From DATKPC01 sp035524275 (lineage in GTDB: Bacteria; Pseudomonadota; Gammaproteobacteria; Burkholderiales; Burkholderiaceae_F), in contig DATKPC010000091.1 of assembly GCA_035524275.1 (NCBI GenBank), positions 1 through 41,318 on the forward strand: 41,318 nt of DNA, written 5' to 3'. This document shows positions 7,887 through 17,200 of this stretch, piece by piece. The stretch's first letter is position 1. Each line of letters opens with the position of its first letter. Made by a program: the position numbers and the translations under genes. The notes beneath the pieces are model-generated. The model searched no databases. It worked only from the letters and a program-made list of their open reading frames with translations, and was not told the DNA's origin.

Positions 7887-9689
7887 ATGTCCTACCAGGT
7901 CCTAGCACGCAAATGGCGGCCGCGCGATTTCGAATCGACGATCGGCCAGGATCACGTCGTGCGCGCGTTGTCGCATGCGCTCGCCGGCCAGCGGCTGCAC
8001 CACGCCTACCTGTTCACCGGGACCCGCGGCGTCGGCAAGACGACGCTGGCGCGCATCATGGCGAAGGCGCTCAACTGCGTCGGTCCCGACGGCCAGGGCG
8101 GCATCACCCCGACGCCGTGCAACCAGTGCGAAGCCTGCACCGCGATCGACGCCGGGCGCTTCATCGACTACATCGAGATGGACGCGGCCAGCAACCGCGG
8201 CGTCGACGAGATGACGCAGCTGCTGGAGCGGGCCGCGTATGCGCCGAGCAGCGCGCGCTTCAAGGTCTACATGATCGACGAAGTGCACATGCTCACGGCG
8301 CACGCGTTCAACGCGATGCTGAAGACGCTGGAGGAGCCGCCCGACTACGTCAAGTTCATCCTCGCGACCACCGATCCGCAGAAGATCCCGGTGACCGTGC
8401 TGAGCCGCTGCCTGCAGTTCAACCTCAAGCCGATGGCGCCGGCGGCCATCGCGGGCCAGCTCGCGCGGGTCCTGGGGGCCGAGTCGATCGCCGCCGAGCT
8501 GGCCGCGCTGCAGATGATCGCGCGCGCGGCGCGCGGCAGCATGCGCGATGCGCTGTCGCTGCTCGACCAGGCCATCGCCTATGGTGCCGGGCGCGTCACG
8601 CTCGAGGGCGTGCGGGCGATGATGGGCGCGATCGACGCCTCGACGCTGCTGCAGCTGCTGCGCCTGCTCGCCGACGGCGACGTCGCCGCGATGCTCGCCC
8701 TCGCCGACGAGATGGCGGAGCACAACCTGTCGTTCGCGCAGGCCTTGCGCGACATCGCGAGCCTGCTGCACCGGATCGCGCTGGCGCAACAGCTCGGCGA
8801 TGAGCGCCCGCGCGGCCTCGACCCGTCGGGCGCGGCCGGCGCGAGCGGTGCGCCCGATGGCGCTTCGGCCGTCGTCGACGACACCGAGGCGGGCGTGCAG
8901 GAGCTGGCACGGCGCTTCGCCGCCGAGGAGGTCCAGCTCTACTACCAGATCGCGCTCCACGGGCGCAACGACCTGCATCTTGCGCCGGACGAGTACGCCG
9001 GATTCACGATGTCGCTGATCCGGATGGCCGCGTTCCGTCCCGAGGCCGAGGCCGACCGGACGCCGGCGCGCCCGGCCGCCGCGCTGCAGGGCGCGCGGCC
9101 GTCGCGCGCATCGATGCCGGCGCCGCCCCGCGCCGAGCCGCGGGCCGCGCCCGCACGCGAACGGCCCGCGCCGCCCGTGGCTGCGGTGATCGCCGAGGCC
9201 GCCGCGGCTGCGCCGCCGCGGGAATTCGATGGCGACTGGCCAGCGCTCGTCGCGCGCCTCTCCCTCGGTGGCCTGCCGGGGCAACTTGCGGCACGCAGCG
9301 AACTCGTCGCCTACGACCAGGGCCATTTCCACCTGCGCGTGCCGATCAGGTCGCTGCTCGATTCCGGGGCGACGCAACGCCTGCAGGCCGCATTGCGCCA
9401 GGTCCTGGGGGCGGCGGTGCGCGTCAGTGCCGAACTGGGCACGCCGCAGACCGCGACGGCGGCGGACCGCGCCCAGGAAGCGCGGGACCAGCGCCAGCAG
9501 CGCGCGGTCGACGCCATCTACGCGGACCCCTTCGTGCGAGAATTGATGGACAGCTTCGGCGCCGAGGTCGAGCCAGGTTCGATCCGCCCGACCGCCGAGG
9601 GCGCCAATGGCAACGCGGGCAACGCGGGCAACGCGGGCGGCGCGAGCGGCGCCTCGCCCGATCCCATGGCACCAAGGACGAACCGATGA
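7887..9689 (+). CDS. dnaX: DNA polymerase III tau subunit (clamp-loader ATPase)
   Basis: Clamp-loader ATPase that also ties the polymerase cores to the helicase. The 600-residue protein starts MSYQVLARKWRP, the family signature. Walker A GTRGVGKT is at 45-52, zinc-module cysteines are C64, C78, C81 and C84, Walker B is DEVH (131-134) and the SRC sensor is at 173-175. An Ala/Pro-rich linker (about 385-445) leads to the tau C-terminal domain, which begins near FDGDWPALVARLSLGG. No A-rich slippery site for the short gamma product is visible. The C terminus carries a GNAGNAGNAG repeat. The stop overlaps the ybaB start (ATGA). Confidence 0.97.
   Translation: MSYQVLARKWRPRDFESTIGQDHVVRALSHALAGQRLHHAYLFTGTRGVGKTTLARIMAKALNCVGPDGQGGITPTPCNQCEACTAIDAGRFIDYIEMDAASNRGVDEMTQLLERAAYAPSSARFKVYMIDEVHMLTAHAFNAMLKTLEEPPDYVKFILATTDPQKIPVTVLSRCLQFNLKPMAPAAIAGQLARVLGAESIAAELAALQMIARAARGSMRDALSLLDQAIAYGAGRVTLEGVRAMMGAIDASTLLQLLRLLADGDVAAMLALADEMAEHNLSFAQALRDIASLLHRIALAQQLGDERPRGLDPSGAAGASGAPDGASAVVDDTEAGVQELARRFAAEEVQLYYQIALHGRNDLHLAPDEYAGFTMSLIRMAAFRPEAEADRTPARPAAALQGARPSRASMPAPPRAEPRAAPARERPAPPVAAVIAEAAAAAPPREFDGDWPALVARLSLGGLPGQLAARSELVAYDQGHFHLRVPIRSLLDSGATQRLQAALRQVLGAAVRVSAELGTPQTATAADRAQEARDQRQQRAVDAIYADPFVRELMDSFGAEVEPGSIRPTAEGANGNAGNAGNAGGASGASPDPMAPRTNR
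9609..9635 (+). repeat. Three 9-bp units in the dnaX 3' end
   Basis: GGCAACGCG is repeated three times in frame, encoding Gly-Asn-Ala units near the tau C terminus. Copy-number change would not shift the frame. Confidence 0.8.
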
Positions 9690-10012
9690 TGAAGGGTCAG
9701 ATCGCCGGACTGATGCAGCAGGCGCAGAAGATGCAGGAGAACATGAAGCGCCTGCAGGACGAATTGGCGACGATCGAGGTCGAAGGGCAGGCCGGCGCCG
9801 GGATGGTCAAGGTCACGATGAGCTGCAAGAACCAGGTGAAGCGCGTCGCGATCGATCCGAGCCTGCTGGGCGACGATCGCGACATGCTGGAGGACCTCGT
9901 GGCGGCCGCTTTCAACGACGCGATCCGTCGCGCCGAGGAAACGAGCCAGCAGAAGATGGCCGCGATCACCGCCGGCCTGCCGCTGCCGCCTGGATTCAAG
10001 CTGCCGTTCTGA
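9686..10012 (+). CDS. ybaB: YbaB/EbfC nucleoid-associated protein
   Basis: A 108-residue DNA-binding dimer that helps compact the nucleoid. The start MMKGQIAGLMQQAQKMQENM and the helix-strand layout (VEGQAGAGMVKVTMSCKNQVKRVAIDPSLL) match the family. The C terminus GLPLPPGFKLPF is also characteristic. The start codon overlaps the dnaX stop as ATGA, giving translational coupling; the second ATG at 9689 is an alternative. recR follows after 25 bp. Confidence 0.96.
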   Translation: MMKGQIAGLMQQAQKMQENMKRLQDELATIEVEGQAGAGMVKVTMSCKNQVKRVAIDPSLLGDDRDMLEDLVAAAFNDAIRRAEETSQQKMAAITAGLPLPPGFKLPF

Positions 10013-10037
10013 GCGTGGTCCCGGCGCGTCGCTTTCC

Positions 10038-10643
10038 ATGAAATCGGGCTCGGCGCTCGAGACCCTCGTCGAGGCCCTGAAGCGCCTGCCGGGCATCGGC
10101 CCGCGATCGGCGCAGCGCATTGCCTTCCACCTGCTGCAGCACGATCGCGAAGGCGCCGTGCGCCTCGGCGAATCGCTGCTCGCCGCGGCCGCGAACGTCC
10201 GTCACTGCGCGCGCTGCAACACGCTGACCGAGCAGGAGATCTGCGACACCTGCGCCGATCCGCGGCGCGACGCCGGCCTGCTGTGCGTCGTCGAGAGCCC
10301 GGCGGACCAGCTCGTCGTCGAGCAGTCCCTCGCCTACGGCGGGTTGTACTTCGCGCTGCTGGGCCGGCTGTCGCCGCTGGACGGCATCGGCCCCCGCGAG
10401 CTGCAGCTGGATCGCCTGCTCGCACGCGCCACCGACGGCCTCGTGCGCGAAGTCGTGGTCGCCACGTCGTTCACGCCCGAGGGCGACGCCACGGCACACT
10501 ACATCACCGAGATGCTGCATGGCCGCGACCGCCAGCTGCGCGTGACGCGGCTCGCGCGCGGCGTGCCCGCCGGCGCCGAACTGGAATACACGGACGTCAA
10601 CACGATCGCGCAGGCGATGCTGGATCGACGCATCGCGTCGTGA
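10038..10643 (+). CDS. recR: Recombination mediator RecR
   Basis: Works with RecF/RecO to load RecA on gapped DNA. The 201-residue length is standard. It has the helix-hairpin-helix LKRLPGIGPRSAQRIAFHLL (15-34), a C4 zinc finger (C57, C60, C69, C72) and the Toprim domain LLCVVESPADQLVVEQ with the later VVATSFTPEGDATAHYI. The family start has a short leader here (MKSGSALETLVEAL). The stop TGA overlaps the ATG of the next gene, so the membrane protein downstream is probably translated from the same mRNA. Confidence 0.97.
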   Translation: MKSGSALETLVEALKRLPGIGPRSAQRIAFHLLQHDREGAVRLGESLLAAAANVRHCARCNTLTEQEICDTCADPRRDAGLLCVVESPADQLVVEQSLAYGGLYFALLGRLSPLDGIGPRELQLDRLLARATDGLVREVVVATSFTPEGDATAHYITEMLHGRDRQLRVTRLARGVPAGAELEYTDVNTIAQAMLDRRIAS

Positions 10644-12007
10644 TGGACCGGGACACGGGTCGCGCCGAGGCGCCGCGATCGCCCCCGCCGTCGGCGACGT
10701 CCGGCGCGACGGCCTTCTGCGGACTCGCGGCCTTGGTCGGTGCGCTCGCCTGGATGCGGATCGGCCACCCGTTCGACAACACGGCACTTGCCGCAGTCGT
10801 CGTGATGGCCTGTACCGCCGCGGGCGTCTTCATTCCGGACCTGGTCGCGTTCCGCGTCCAGCGGCGCGCGCTGCTGCCGCGACCCGTCGCGCAGGCGCCG
10901 TGGGACGGGCCGCGGATCCTGACGAAATTCGCCGGTCTCGCCGCGTCGGTCGGCTTCGTCGGCCTTCTATACGCGGTATTTCCGGAATACCACGCCGACG
11001 CGACGTTCTATCGAGAGTACTGGTCGGTCGTCGGGCCCGGCTCGCTGCTCTGGCCCGCGTGGCTCGTCGTCGCGGTGCCGTACATCGCGTGGGTCGATCG
11101 ACGCATGGCGCGGCCGCACGACGGCCTGCATGCCACCGGACGCCTGGTGACGCTGCGCTGGCGCGGGCTCGAGTGGCGCGCCGTCGGCCAGCATCTGCTC
11201 GGATGGCTGGTCAAGGGCTACTTCCTGCCGCTGATGTTCACGTACTTCTGCAACGACCTGCGGCGCCTGCTGGCGTACGACCTGGCGCATCTGGACACGT
11301 TCGGCGCGCTGTACGACTTCGCCTATTTCGGGATGTACCTCCTGGACGTCGCGTTCGTCTCGATGACCTACGTCGCGTCGCTGCGCGCCGCGGACACGCA
11401 TATCCGTTCCAGCGAGCCGACCCTGCTGGGGTGGGTCGTCGCGCTGGCCTGCTACCAGCCGTTCTGGTCGCTGGTCGGACGGCAGTACCTGCAGTACGAG
11501 GGCGGACGCGCCTGGGGCAGTTGGCTCGGCCCGCTGCCCTGGCTCTATGGCGCGTGGGGGGCCTCGATCCTGCTGCTGCTCGTGATCTACGTCTGGGCGA
11601 CCGTGTCGTTCGGCGCCCGCTTCTCGAACCTGACACATCGCGGAATCATCACCAACGGCCCTTACCGCTACAGCAAGCACCCGGCCTACCTGGCGAAGAA
11701 CCTGTCGTGGTGGCTGATCTCGATGCCCTTCATGGTCGACGTCTCGCTCGCCGAGACGGCACGCCGGTGCGCCGCACTGCTCCTGCTCAACGGCATCTAC
11801 TACCTGCGCGCCAAGACGGAGGAGCGCCACCTTTCGCTCGATCCGCTCTACGTCGACTACGCGCGGTGGATCGAGCGTCGCGGCGTGCTGCGGTTCGTCG
11901 ATCGCGTCCCGCTGCTGCGTGCGCTGGCGCGGTGGAAGCTCGACGATCGCGCGCTGCGCGACCGTGGCCCGATCGCGCCGGAGGCCTACCTTGCGGGGGA
12001 GCCGTGA
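10643..12007 (+). CDS. ICMT/PEMT-like integral membrane methyltransferase
   Basis: A 454-residue protein with about nine or ten membrane segments. The C-terminal part carries the isoprenylcysteine carboxyl-methyltransferase/phospholipid-methyltransferase signature: GIITNGPYRYSKHPAYLAKN (334-353) and RAKTEERHLSLDPLYVDYARW (389-409), the SAM- and substrate-binding elements of that fold. The N-terminal 250 residues of membrane helices are an extension not usual for the short bacterial members. Bacteria generally lack prenylated CaaX proteins, so a lipid or small isoprenoid acid is a more likely substrate; the true substrate is unknown. The start at ATG 10643 overlaps the recR stop. It ends ahead of the REP/IS region. 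Confidence 0.75.
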   Translation: MDRDTGRAEAPRSPPPSATSGATAFCGLAALVGALAWMRIGHPFDNTALAAVVVMACTAAGVFIPDLVAFRVQRRALLPRPVAQAPWDGPRILTKFAGLAASVGFVGLLYAVFPEYHADATFYREYWSVVGPGSLLWPAWLVVAVPYIAWVDRRMARPHDGLHATGRLVTLRWRGLEWRAVGQHLLGWLVKGYFLPLMFTYFCNDLRRLLAYDLAHLDTFGALYDFAYFGMYLLDVAFVSMTYVASLRAADTHIRSSEPTLLGWVVALACYQPFWSLVGRQYLQYEGGRAWGSWLGPLPWLYGAWGASILLLLVIYVWATVSFGARFSNLTHRGIITNGPYRYSKHPAYLAKNLSWWLISMPFMVDVSLAETARRCAALLLLNGIYYLRAKTEERHLSLDPLYVDYARWIERRGVLRFVDRVPLLRALARWKLDDRALRDRGPIAPEAYLAGEP

Positions 12008-12059
12008 GCGGTCGGCGTGGCGTGGCATCGCGGGTGGGGCGGTCTTCGCCCATTGCCGG

Positions 12060-12087
12060 CCCTCTCCCCCACCCCTCTCCCGCTTCG
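12060..12087. repeat. Left half of a REP-like palindrome split by the IS
   Basis: CCCTCTCCCCCACCCCTC followed by TCCCGCTTCG is the left arm of a palindrome of the same family as 1-208. Its right arm resumes at 13366, after the insertion sequence. Confidence 0.75.
12083..12087. repeat. Target-site duplication, left copy
   Basis: CTTCG directly abuts the left end of the IS; the same five bases stand at 13361-13365 on the other side. Removing the IS and one copy restores an uninterrupted palindrome. Confidence 0.8.
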
Positions 12088-12137
12088 TGTTTAGACCGGG
12101 GAGATGGGTAACAGGCGTTCGGGGAGATGGGTTACAC
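12088..12137. repeat. IS terminal inverted repeat (transposase 3' side)
   Basis: Begins TGTTTAGACCGGGGAGATGG and contains two copies of the sub-motif GGGGAGATGGGT. The transposase stop codon (TAA, 12132-12134) lies inside it. Confidence 0.88.
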
Positions 12138-13271
12138 GTTGGATTGTGCCCCGTAGCGGTCTCGAAGGTCGATTTCGGTGATCCGATGGCGGCCGAAGTA
12201 GACCTCGAAGGTTCCATGACAGCCGGTGGCGCGTAGCGCCACCGGCTGCCCGCGCAGCGCCTTGGGGACCCAGTAGTTGCTTCCACGGAAGCACAACTGC
12301 CCGCCGTCCTGCACCTTGCGGACCTCGTCGCCCGGCCCGTACTCCAGCGGGGGCAACTGCTCCGGGTAGCTGCGCGCGCTGGGTCGATAGCGCTGCTGCG
12401 GCACCTGCAGATCTAGCGCCTCGTGCGGCCGCACGGCGTTGTAGACGTGGCGCCATGCGTCGTAGTGCTGCTGCACGTGAGCCAGATCGTTGAAGCGCCG
12501 CCCCAGTAGCACTTCGGCCTTCAGCGTCCGATGGAAGCGCTCGTCCTTGCCCTGCGTCTGCGGGTGGTACGGCCGCGAGTGCGACACGGCCACTCCCAGC
12601 CTCATCAACCAAACCGTCAGCGGCGTGTAGCCATGGCGCTCGTCGTTGCCCCACGGCGCGCCGTTGTCCATCGTCATGCGCCACGGCAGCCCATAGCGAC
12701 GAAACGCCTCCACCAGATGCTGCTTCACCGTGCCGGTGGTCTCGTCACCGCAGGCCGCCAGCACCACCGAGAAGCGCGAATGGTCGTCCAGCACCGTCAG
12801 CGAGTGGCACCTACCCGACTCGATGGCAAAGTGCCCCTTGAAGTCCATCTGCCACAGGTCGTTGGGCTGCGCGTGCTCGAAGCGCGTGTACGGCCGATGC
12901 TCCTGCGCATCATCGGCGCGGATCAGCCCGTGTCGCCGCAAAATCGCCGCCACCGTGCTGACGGCCGGCACCGCTTCGCATTGCAGCAGCCGCCGAAGTT
13001 TGCGTGGCCCCCAGGCCGGAAATGCCTGGCGCAGCGCCACGACCTGCTCTTCGACCTTCGCACTTACCCGCCCGGGTGACACGTGCGGCCGCCGCGATCG
13101 ATCCTGCAGCGCCGCTTCCCCGCCGGCGCCTGCCCGCCCCAGCCACTTGTAGCCCGTCTTACGGCTGATCCCGTAGCGCCGACACAACTCGGCCAGCGGC
13201 ACCTGCCCCTGCCGCGCCAAGCTCGTGAACTCCTGCCTCAACGTCATGGTGTCCACCTCGTGCCACGGCAT
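12132..13271 (-). CDS. IS481-family DDE transposase
   Basis: Cuts and joins DNA at the IS ends. At 379 residues it has an N-terminal helix-turn-helix (LAELCRRYGISRKTGYKWL, about 26-44), a second helical region, then the rve-type catalytic core with D143 (LWQMDFKG), D202 (MDNGAPWG) and E244 (QGKDERFHRTLKAE). The C-terminal domain is beta-rich. The ATG at 13271 is chosen because GGAGGG stands five bases upstream; the frame extends to another ATG at 13295. No frameshift or stop interrupts it, so it is probably active. Confidence 0.93.
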   Translation of the reverse strand: MPWHEVDTMTLRQEFTSLARQGQVPLAELCRRYGISRKTGYKWLGRAGAGGEAALQDRSRRPHVSPGRVSAKVEEQVVALRQAFPAWGPRKLRRLLQCEAVPAVSTVAAILRRHGLIRADDAQEHRPYTRFEHAQPNDLWQMDFKGHFAIESGRCHSLTVLDDHSRFSVVLAACGDETTGTVKQHLVEAFRRYGLPWRMTMDNGAPWGNDERHGYTPLTVWLMRLGVAVSHSRPYHPQTQGKDERFHRTLKAEVLLGRRFNDLAHVQQHYDAWRHVYNAVRPHEALDLQVPQQRYRPSARSYPEQLPPLEYGPGDEVRKVQDGGQLCFRGSNYWVPKALRGQPVALRATGCHGTFEVYFGRHRITEIDLRDRYGAQSNV

Positions 13272-13310
13272 CGTGCCCTCCGAAAAAAGGACCATGCCGA
13301 AGCTTAAGAA

Positions 13311-13360
13311 GTGTCACCCATGTCCCCGAACACCTGTTACCTATGTCCCCGGTCTATACA
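13311..13360. repeat. IS terminal inverted repeat (transposase 5' side)
   Basis: Read from the right end it begins TGTATAGACCGGGGACATAG. It lies upstream of the transposase start and probably carries its promoter. Confidence 0.88.
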
Positions 13361-13365
13361 CTTCG
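13361..13365. repeat. Target-site duplication, right copy
   Basis: CTTCG, identical to 12083-12087. Confidence 0.8.
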
Positions 13366-13466
13366 CGGGCGAGGGGAGCCTCGTCGTCGCTAAGGCAAGC
13401 GTCGCCGCCCCGGCCGACGGCGGGACTCCCCTCGCCCGCGAAGCGGGAGAGGGGTGGGGGAGAGGG
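13366..13466. repeat. REP-like palindrome pair, right part
   Basis: GCGGGCGAGGGGAG completes the interrupted palindrome. A linker of about 45 bp follows, then a second palindrome in inverted orientation (13425-13466, ACTCCCCTCGCCCGC..GGTGGGGGAGAGGG). The whole restored unit is a BIME-like inverted pair like that at 1-208. Confidence 0.72.
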
Positions 13467-13493
13467 CGCGCGCCATAGCGCAGCCGCCTGGAC

Positions 13494-14132
13494 CTAGAAC
13501 CGTCGCAGCATTCGCAGCGTGACGACGCTCGTCACCTCGTCCTTGCGGCGGTCGATCCGCGCGCCGGCTTCCCAATGCAGCGCCCGGCCGGCGTCGCCGA
13601 CCTGCCAGGTGAACTGCACGCGCGAGCGCAGGCCGAGCAACGCGAGGGCCTCCGTGGATTCCGGTGCCTGAGCCAGTCCGGCGGCCTTCGCGAGGAGTTG
13701 CATGTCGCTGGCAGCGCGGATGCTGATGCGGTCGCCGGGGACGAAGACGTCGTCGCGGTCGTAGCGCAGGCCCGCCAGGCGCTCCGTCGGCGACTGGCGC
13801 ATCACGAACGGTTCACGCCGGACGGTGCCGGCCGACGCGGCATCGCCTTGCGCCTGGTCCATCGAGATCGAGGATTCGAACGCGACGCCGTGCACGGCAT
13901 GCAGGCCGAAGCGCGCCTGGATTTCGCGCTGCTCCGCGCGGACCCGATCGTAGTAGCGCGGCATCAAGACGGACGAGGAAAGGGCGTCATCGTCCACGCC
14001 GTCGATGCAGACGGCGACGCTGGTCGCGACGCGCGTGCTCGCGCGGCATCCGTCGAACCCGGGCGCCGGGTGTGATTGGCCGAACGCCGGGGCCACGAGC
14101 GCAGACAACAGGCAGGCGGCCACGACGCGCAT
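13494..14132 (-). CDS. Secreted protein of unknown function
   Basis: I do not recognise this 212-residue protein. The N terminus MRVVAACLLSALVAPAFGQS is a clear signal peptide with probable cleavage after AFG, so the protein is periplasmic or outer-membrane. The C-terminal third has alternating polar/apolar strands (SRVQFTWQVG, ALHWEAGARI, VTSVVTLRMLRRF) and ends in Phe, as outer-membrane proteins often do, but there is room for only a few strands. GGAGGG precedes the ATG. It lies 119 bp downstream of the 1184-residue oxidoreductase on the same strand and could be co-transcribed. Confidence 0.65.
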   Translation of the reverse strand: MRVVAACLLSALVAPAFGQSHPAPGFDGCRASTRVATSVAVCIDGVDDDALSSSVLMPRYYDRVRAEQREIQARFGLHAVHGVAFESSISMDQAQGDAASAGTVRREPFVMRQSPTERLAGLRYDRDDVFVPGDRISIRAASDMQLLAKAAGLAQAPESTEALALLGLRSRVQFTWQVGDAGRALHWEAGARIDRRKDEVTSVVTLRMLRRF

Positions 14133-14251
14133 CGGCCCTCCGCGACAACGGACGAAGGGCCTACGCTACCTGTCGGTCGTTCAACCCGATCGTGCCGACA
14201 GCCGTCGAAACGGGCCGCAATTCGCCGCCGGGTCCGGACTGCGGCGGCGCA

Positions 14252-17200
14252 CTACGCGTGACGCGCCGCGAGCCAGCGTGCCGTGAGCTTCTCCTGCAGC
14301 GAATTCTGCGCGAGCCGTTGACGCAGCGCATCGAAGTCGACGCGATCGAGAGGCTGGTCCTGGTTGAAGCATGAGAAGACGAGCATCTCGCGCCCGGTCT
14401 GCGGGTCGCGCTGCGGCTGCAGGCACTGCGCGCAGATCTCCTTCATCATGCATTGCATCGGCGAATTGATCGAACCGATCGCGCAGTGGCCCTGCTTGAG
14501 ATGTGGGGCAAGGACCCCGTGCCGCGCCTTGCCGACCGCGGCCATCATCCGGTCCGACCCGATCGCGATCAGCCGGTCGACGTCGCGCGTCGGGATCGCG
14601 ACGGCGCCGAGCGCCCCGCTCGCGTAGGCGACCATCGCATCGACGATATTCCCGACGAAGGAGCGGTCCTGTGCGCGCCCCGGGCTGAATCCCGGCGCCT
14701 CGTCGCAGCACCAGACCACGACGTCGGCCGCCGCCTCGATTTCTGCGACCTTGTAGCGGTCGATCACCTTCTTGTAACCGGCGAAGTACAGGACGCGGGA
14801 GCCGTTCCGGCGCAGCGCGGCCCCGATCGAGAAGAGCACGGCATTGCCGAGGCCGCCGCCGGCGAGCAGCACGGTCTCGCCGCCGGGGACTTCGGTCGGC
14901 GTGCCCGTCGGACCCATCAGGACGATCGGCTCCCCCGGCTTCATCTGGCTGCACAGGTCGGCCGAGCCGCCCATCTCCAGCACGATCGTCGAGACGAGGC
15001 CGCGATCGCGATCGACCCAGGCGCCCGTGAGCGCCACGCCCTCCATCTGGAGGCGCGTGGGCAGCCCCTCGATCGCCGGGCGAGGCGCCAGCGCCTCGAA
15101 ATTCTGCAGGCGGTAGAACTGGCCCGGCTCGAAGCGCCGCGCGGCCATCGGCGCGCGGACCACGACCTCGACGATTGTCGGCGTCAGGCGCTCGACGCGC
15201 TCGACGCGAGGGCGCAGCAGGTCGTCGAGCCGCGCGCGGAACGCATCAAAGGGCTCCGCGAGCACCGGCGAGCGGCGCGCCAGCACCCGCGAGACGACCG
15301 GGTAGCCGCGTTGCGCCGAGGCCATGGCCTTGACGACGTTGCCGTAGAACGTCGGATGCAGGTCGCCGAAGAACGAAACCATGCGTCCGTCGTCGTGTCG
15401 CGCCAGCAGCACCTGGGCGGCCGGCGGCTTGGCATGGCCGGTGGCCGGCTTGACCGGGGCGCCGTCGTCGTCGACGGCGCGGAAATACTTGCCGTCGAGG
15501 ACGAAGTGCGTCGGATCCTCGCGCGCGAGGACCGTGTTGGGCGAGGTGCCCGCCGCGATCAGGATGGTTCTGGCGGGCCACGTCTCGGTATCGCCGGCGC
15601 TCCAGCGGCCGTCCTCGCCGCGCTGCTGTCGCGCCAGCGTGATCGACGTCGCGGCACCGTACGCGTCGACGTCGATGCGTGTCGGCGCGAGGCACTCGGC
15701 GAATTGGACCCCTTCCTCCAGCGCCTTGCCGACCTCTTCGTGGTTCAGCGTATAGGCGGGACTGTCGATGAGACGCCGGCGATAGGCGATCCGCACGCCG
15801 CCCCAGCGGTCCAGCAGCGCCGCGAAGCGCGGGGCGCGACCTTCGCGCGTCGCGGCCTCGCGCTCGGCCTGCAGTTCCCGCGCGTGCGCAAGGTACTCCT
15901 CGCCGACGGCCGCCTCTTCGTCGCTCCATCCGGCGCGCGCCGCGGCGGCTCCGGTGTCGCGGGCCAGGCGCTCGAAGCGCGCACGGAACTTTTCCACCTG
16001 CTTGATGTAGTACGCGGCGGCCTCGGTCGCCGCGTCGATGGCCGTCAGGCCGCCACCGATCACGACGACCGGCAGGCGGATCTGCAGGTTGGCGATCGAA
16101 TCCGCTTTCGCGGCGCCGGTCAGCTGCAGCGCCATCAGGAAGTCGCTCGCCATCCGCACGCCGCGTGCGAGGCCGTTCGGGATGTCGAGCGTCGTCGGCT
16201 TGCCGGCGCCAAGCGCCAGCGCGACGTGGTCGAAACCGAGCTCGAAGGCGTCGGCAAGCGTCAGCGTCCCGCCGAACCGCACGCCGCCATAAAGCGCGTA
16301 GCCCTCGCGCCGCTGCAGGAGCAATCGCACGACCTTCAGGAAATTCTTGTCCCACCGGACGGTGATGCCGTATTCGGCGACGCCGCCGAAACCCCCCAGG
16401 ACGCGCTCGTCGAGCGGCTCCCGCAGCGTGCCGATGTCGCGCACCGGCGCGAACGCGACGCGCTCGCCGGCCGGCGTGACGCCACCGATGGTCGGGTCGA
16501 GCGGTTCGATCTTCAGCCCATCGATCCCGACGACCGTGTGGCCATCATTGAGCAGGTGATGCGCGAGCGAATAGCCGGCCGGACCCTGGCCGACGACGAG
16601 CACGGTCCGGCCGCTTCCCGGCCGCGGCAGCGGGCGGCGCAGGTTCAGCGGATTCCAGCGCGTGAGCAGCGAGTAGATCTCGAAGCCCCACGGCAATTCG
16701 AGGACGTCCTTCAGGACGCGCGTCTCGGCCTGCGGAATGTCGACCGGTGTCTGCTTCTGGTAGATGCAGGACTTCATGCAGTCGTTGCAGATCCGGTGCC
16801 CGGTCGCCGCGACGAGCGGATTGTCGATCGTGATCAGCGCCAGCGCCGCGATCGCCTGGCCGCGCGCCTTGGCCATCAGGAATTCCGAGATCCGTTCCTC
16901 CAGCGGGCAGCCGGCGAGCGGGACGCCGAACGCGCTGGCGCGGAACGCCAGGTTTCCGGGCCGGCTCGCCTTCGCGTCGACGAGGCCCTGCGAACAGGAG
17001 TCCTTCCCCTGCTCGTGGCACCCGATGCAGTAGTGCGCCTGGTCAAGCGCGCCCCGCAGGTCCATTCCCGGATCCGTCAGGCCGAAGCCGTCGCGGTGCC
17101 GCAAGTCGTGCGGAACGATCCGGAACGTCTTCGTCCCGCTGTCGGCGTTCTCCTCGACATGGCCCTCGAGCAGGTGCAGCGGGTCAATGCGGTGCGGTTG

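Larger units (their letters stand above)
12088..13360 (-). mobile_element. Complete IS481-family insertion sequence (1273 bp)
   Basis: Bounded by 50-bp imperfect inverted repeats (12088-12137 and 13311-13360, about 44 of 50 matching by eye) beginning TGT, with a 5-bp target duplication CTTCG. Each end contains two direct sub-repeats (GGGGAGATGGGTAACA-like), probable transposase-binding sites. It encodes one intact DDE transposase on the minus strand. The intact gene, matched ends and clean duplication suggest recent transposition. The target is the loop of a REP-like palindrome. Confidence 0.92.

Noticed and set aside
7887..9689. Programmed frameshift in dnaX
   Set aside because: No A-rich slippery heptamer with following hairpin is visible, and the full-length frame continues to a proper tau domain.
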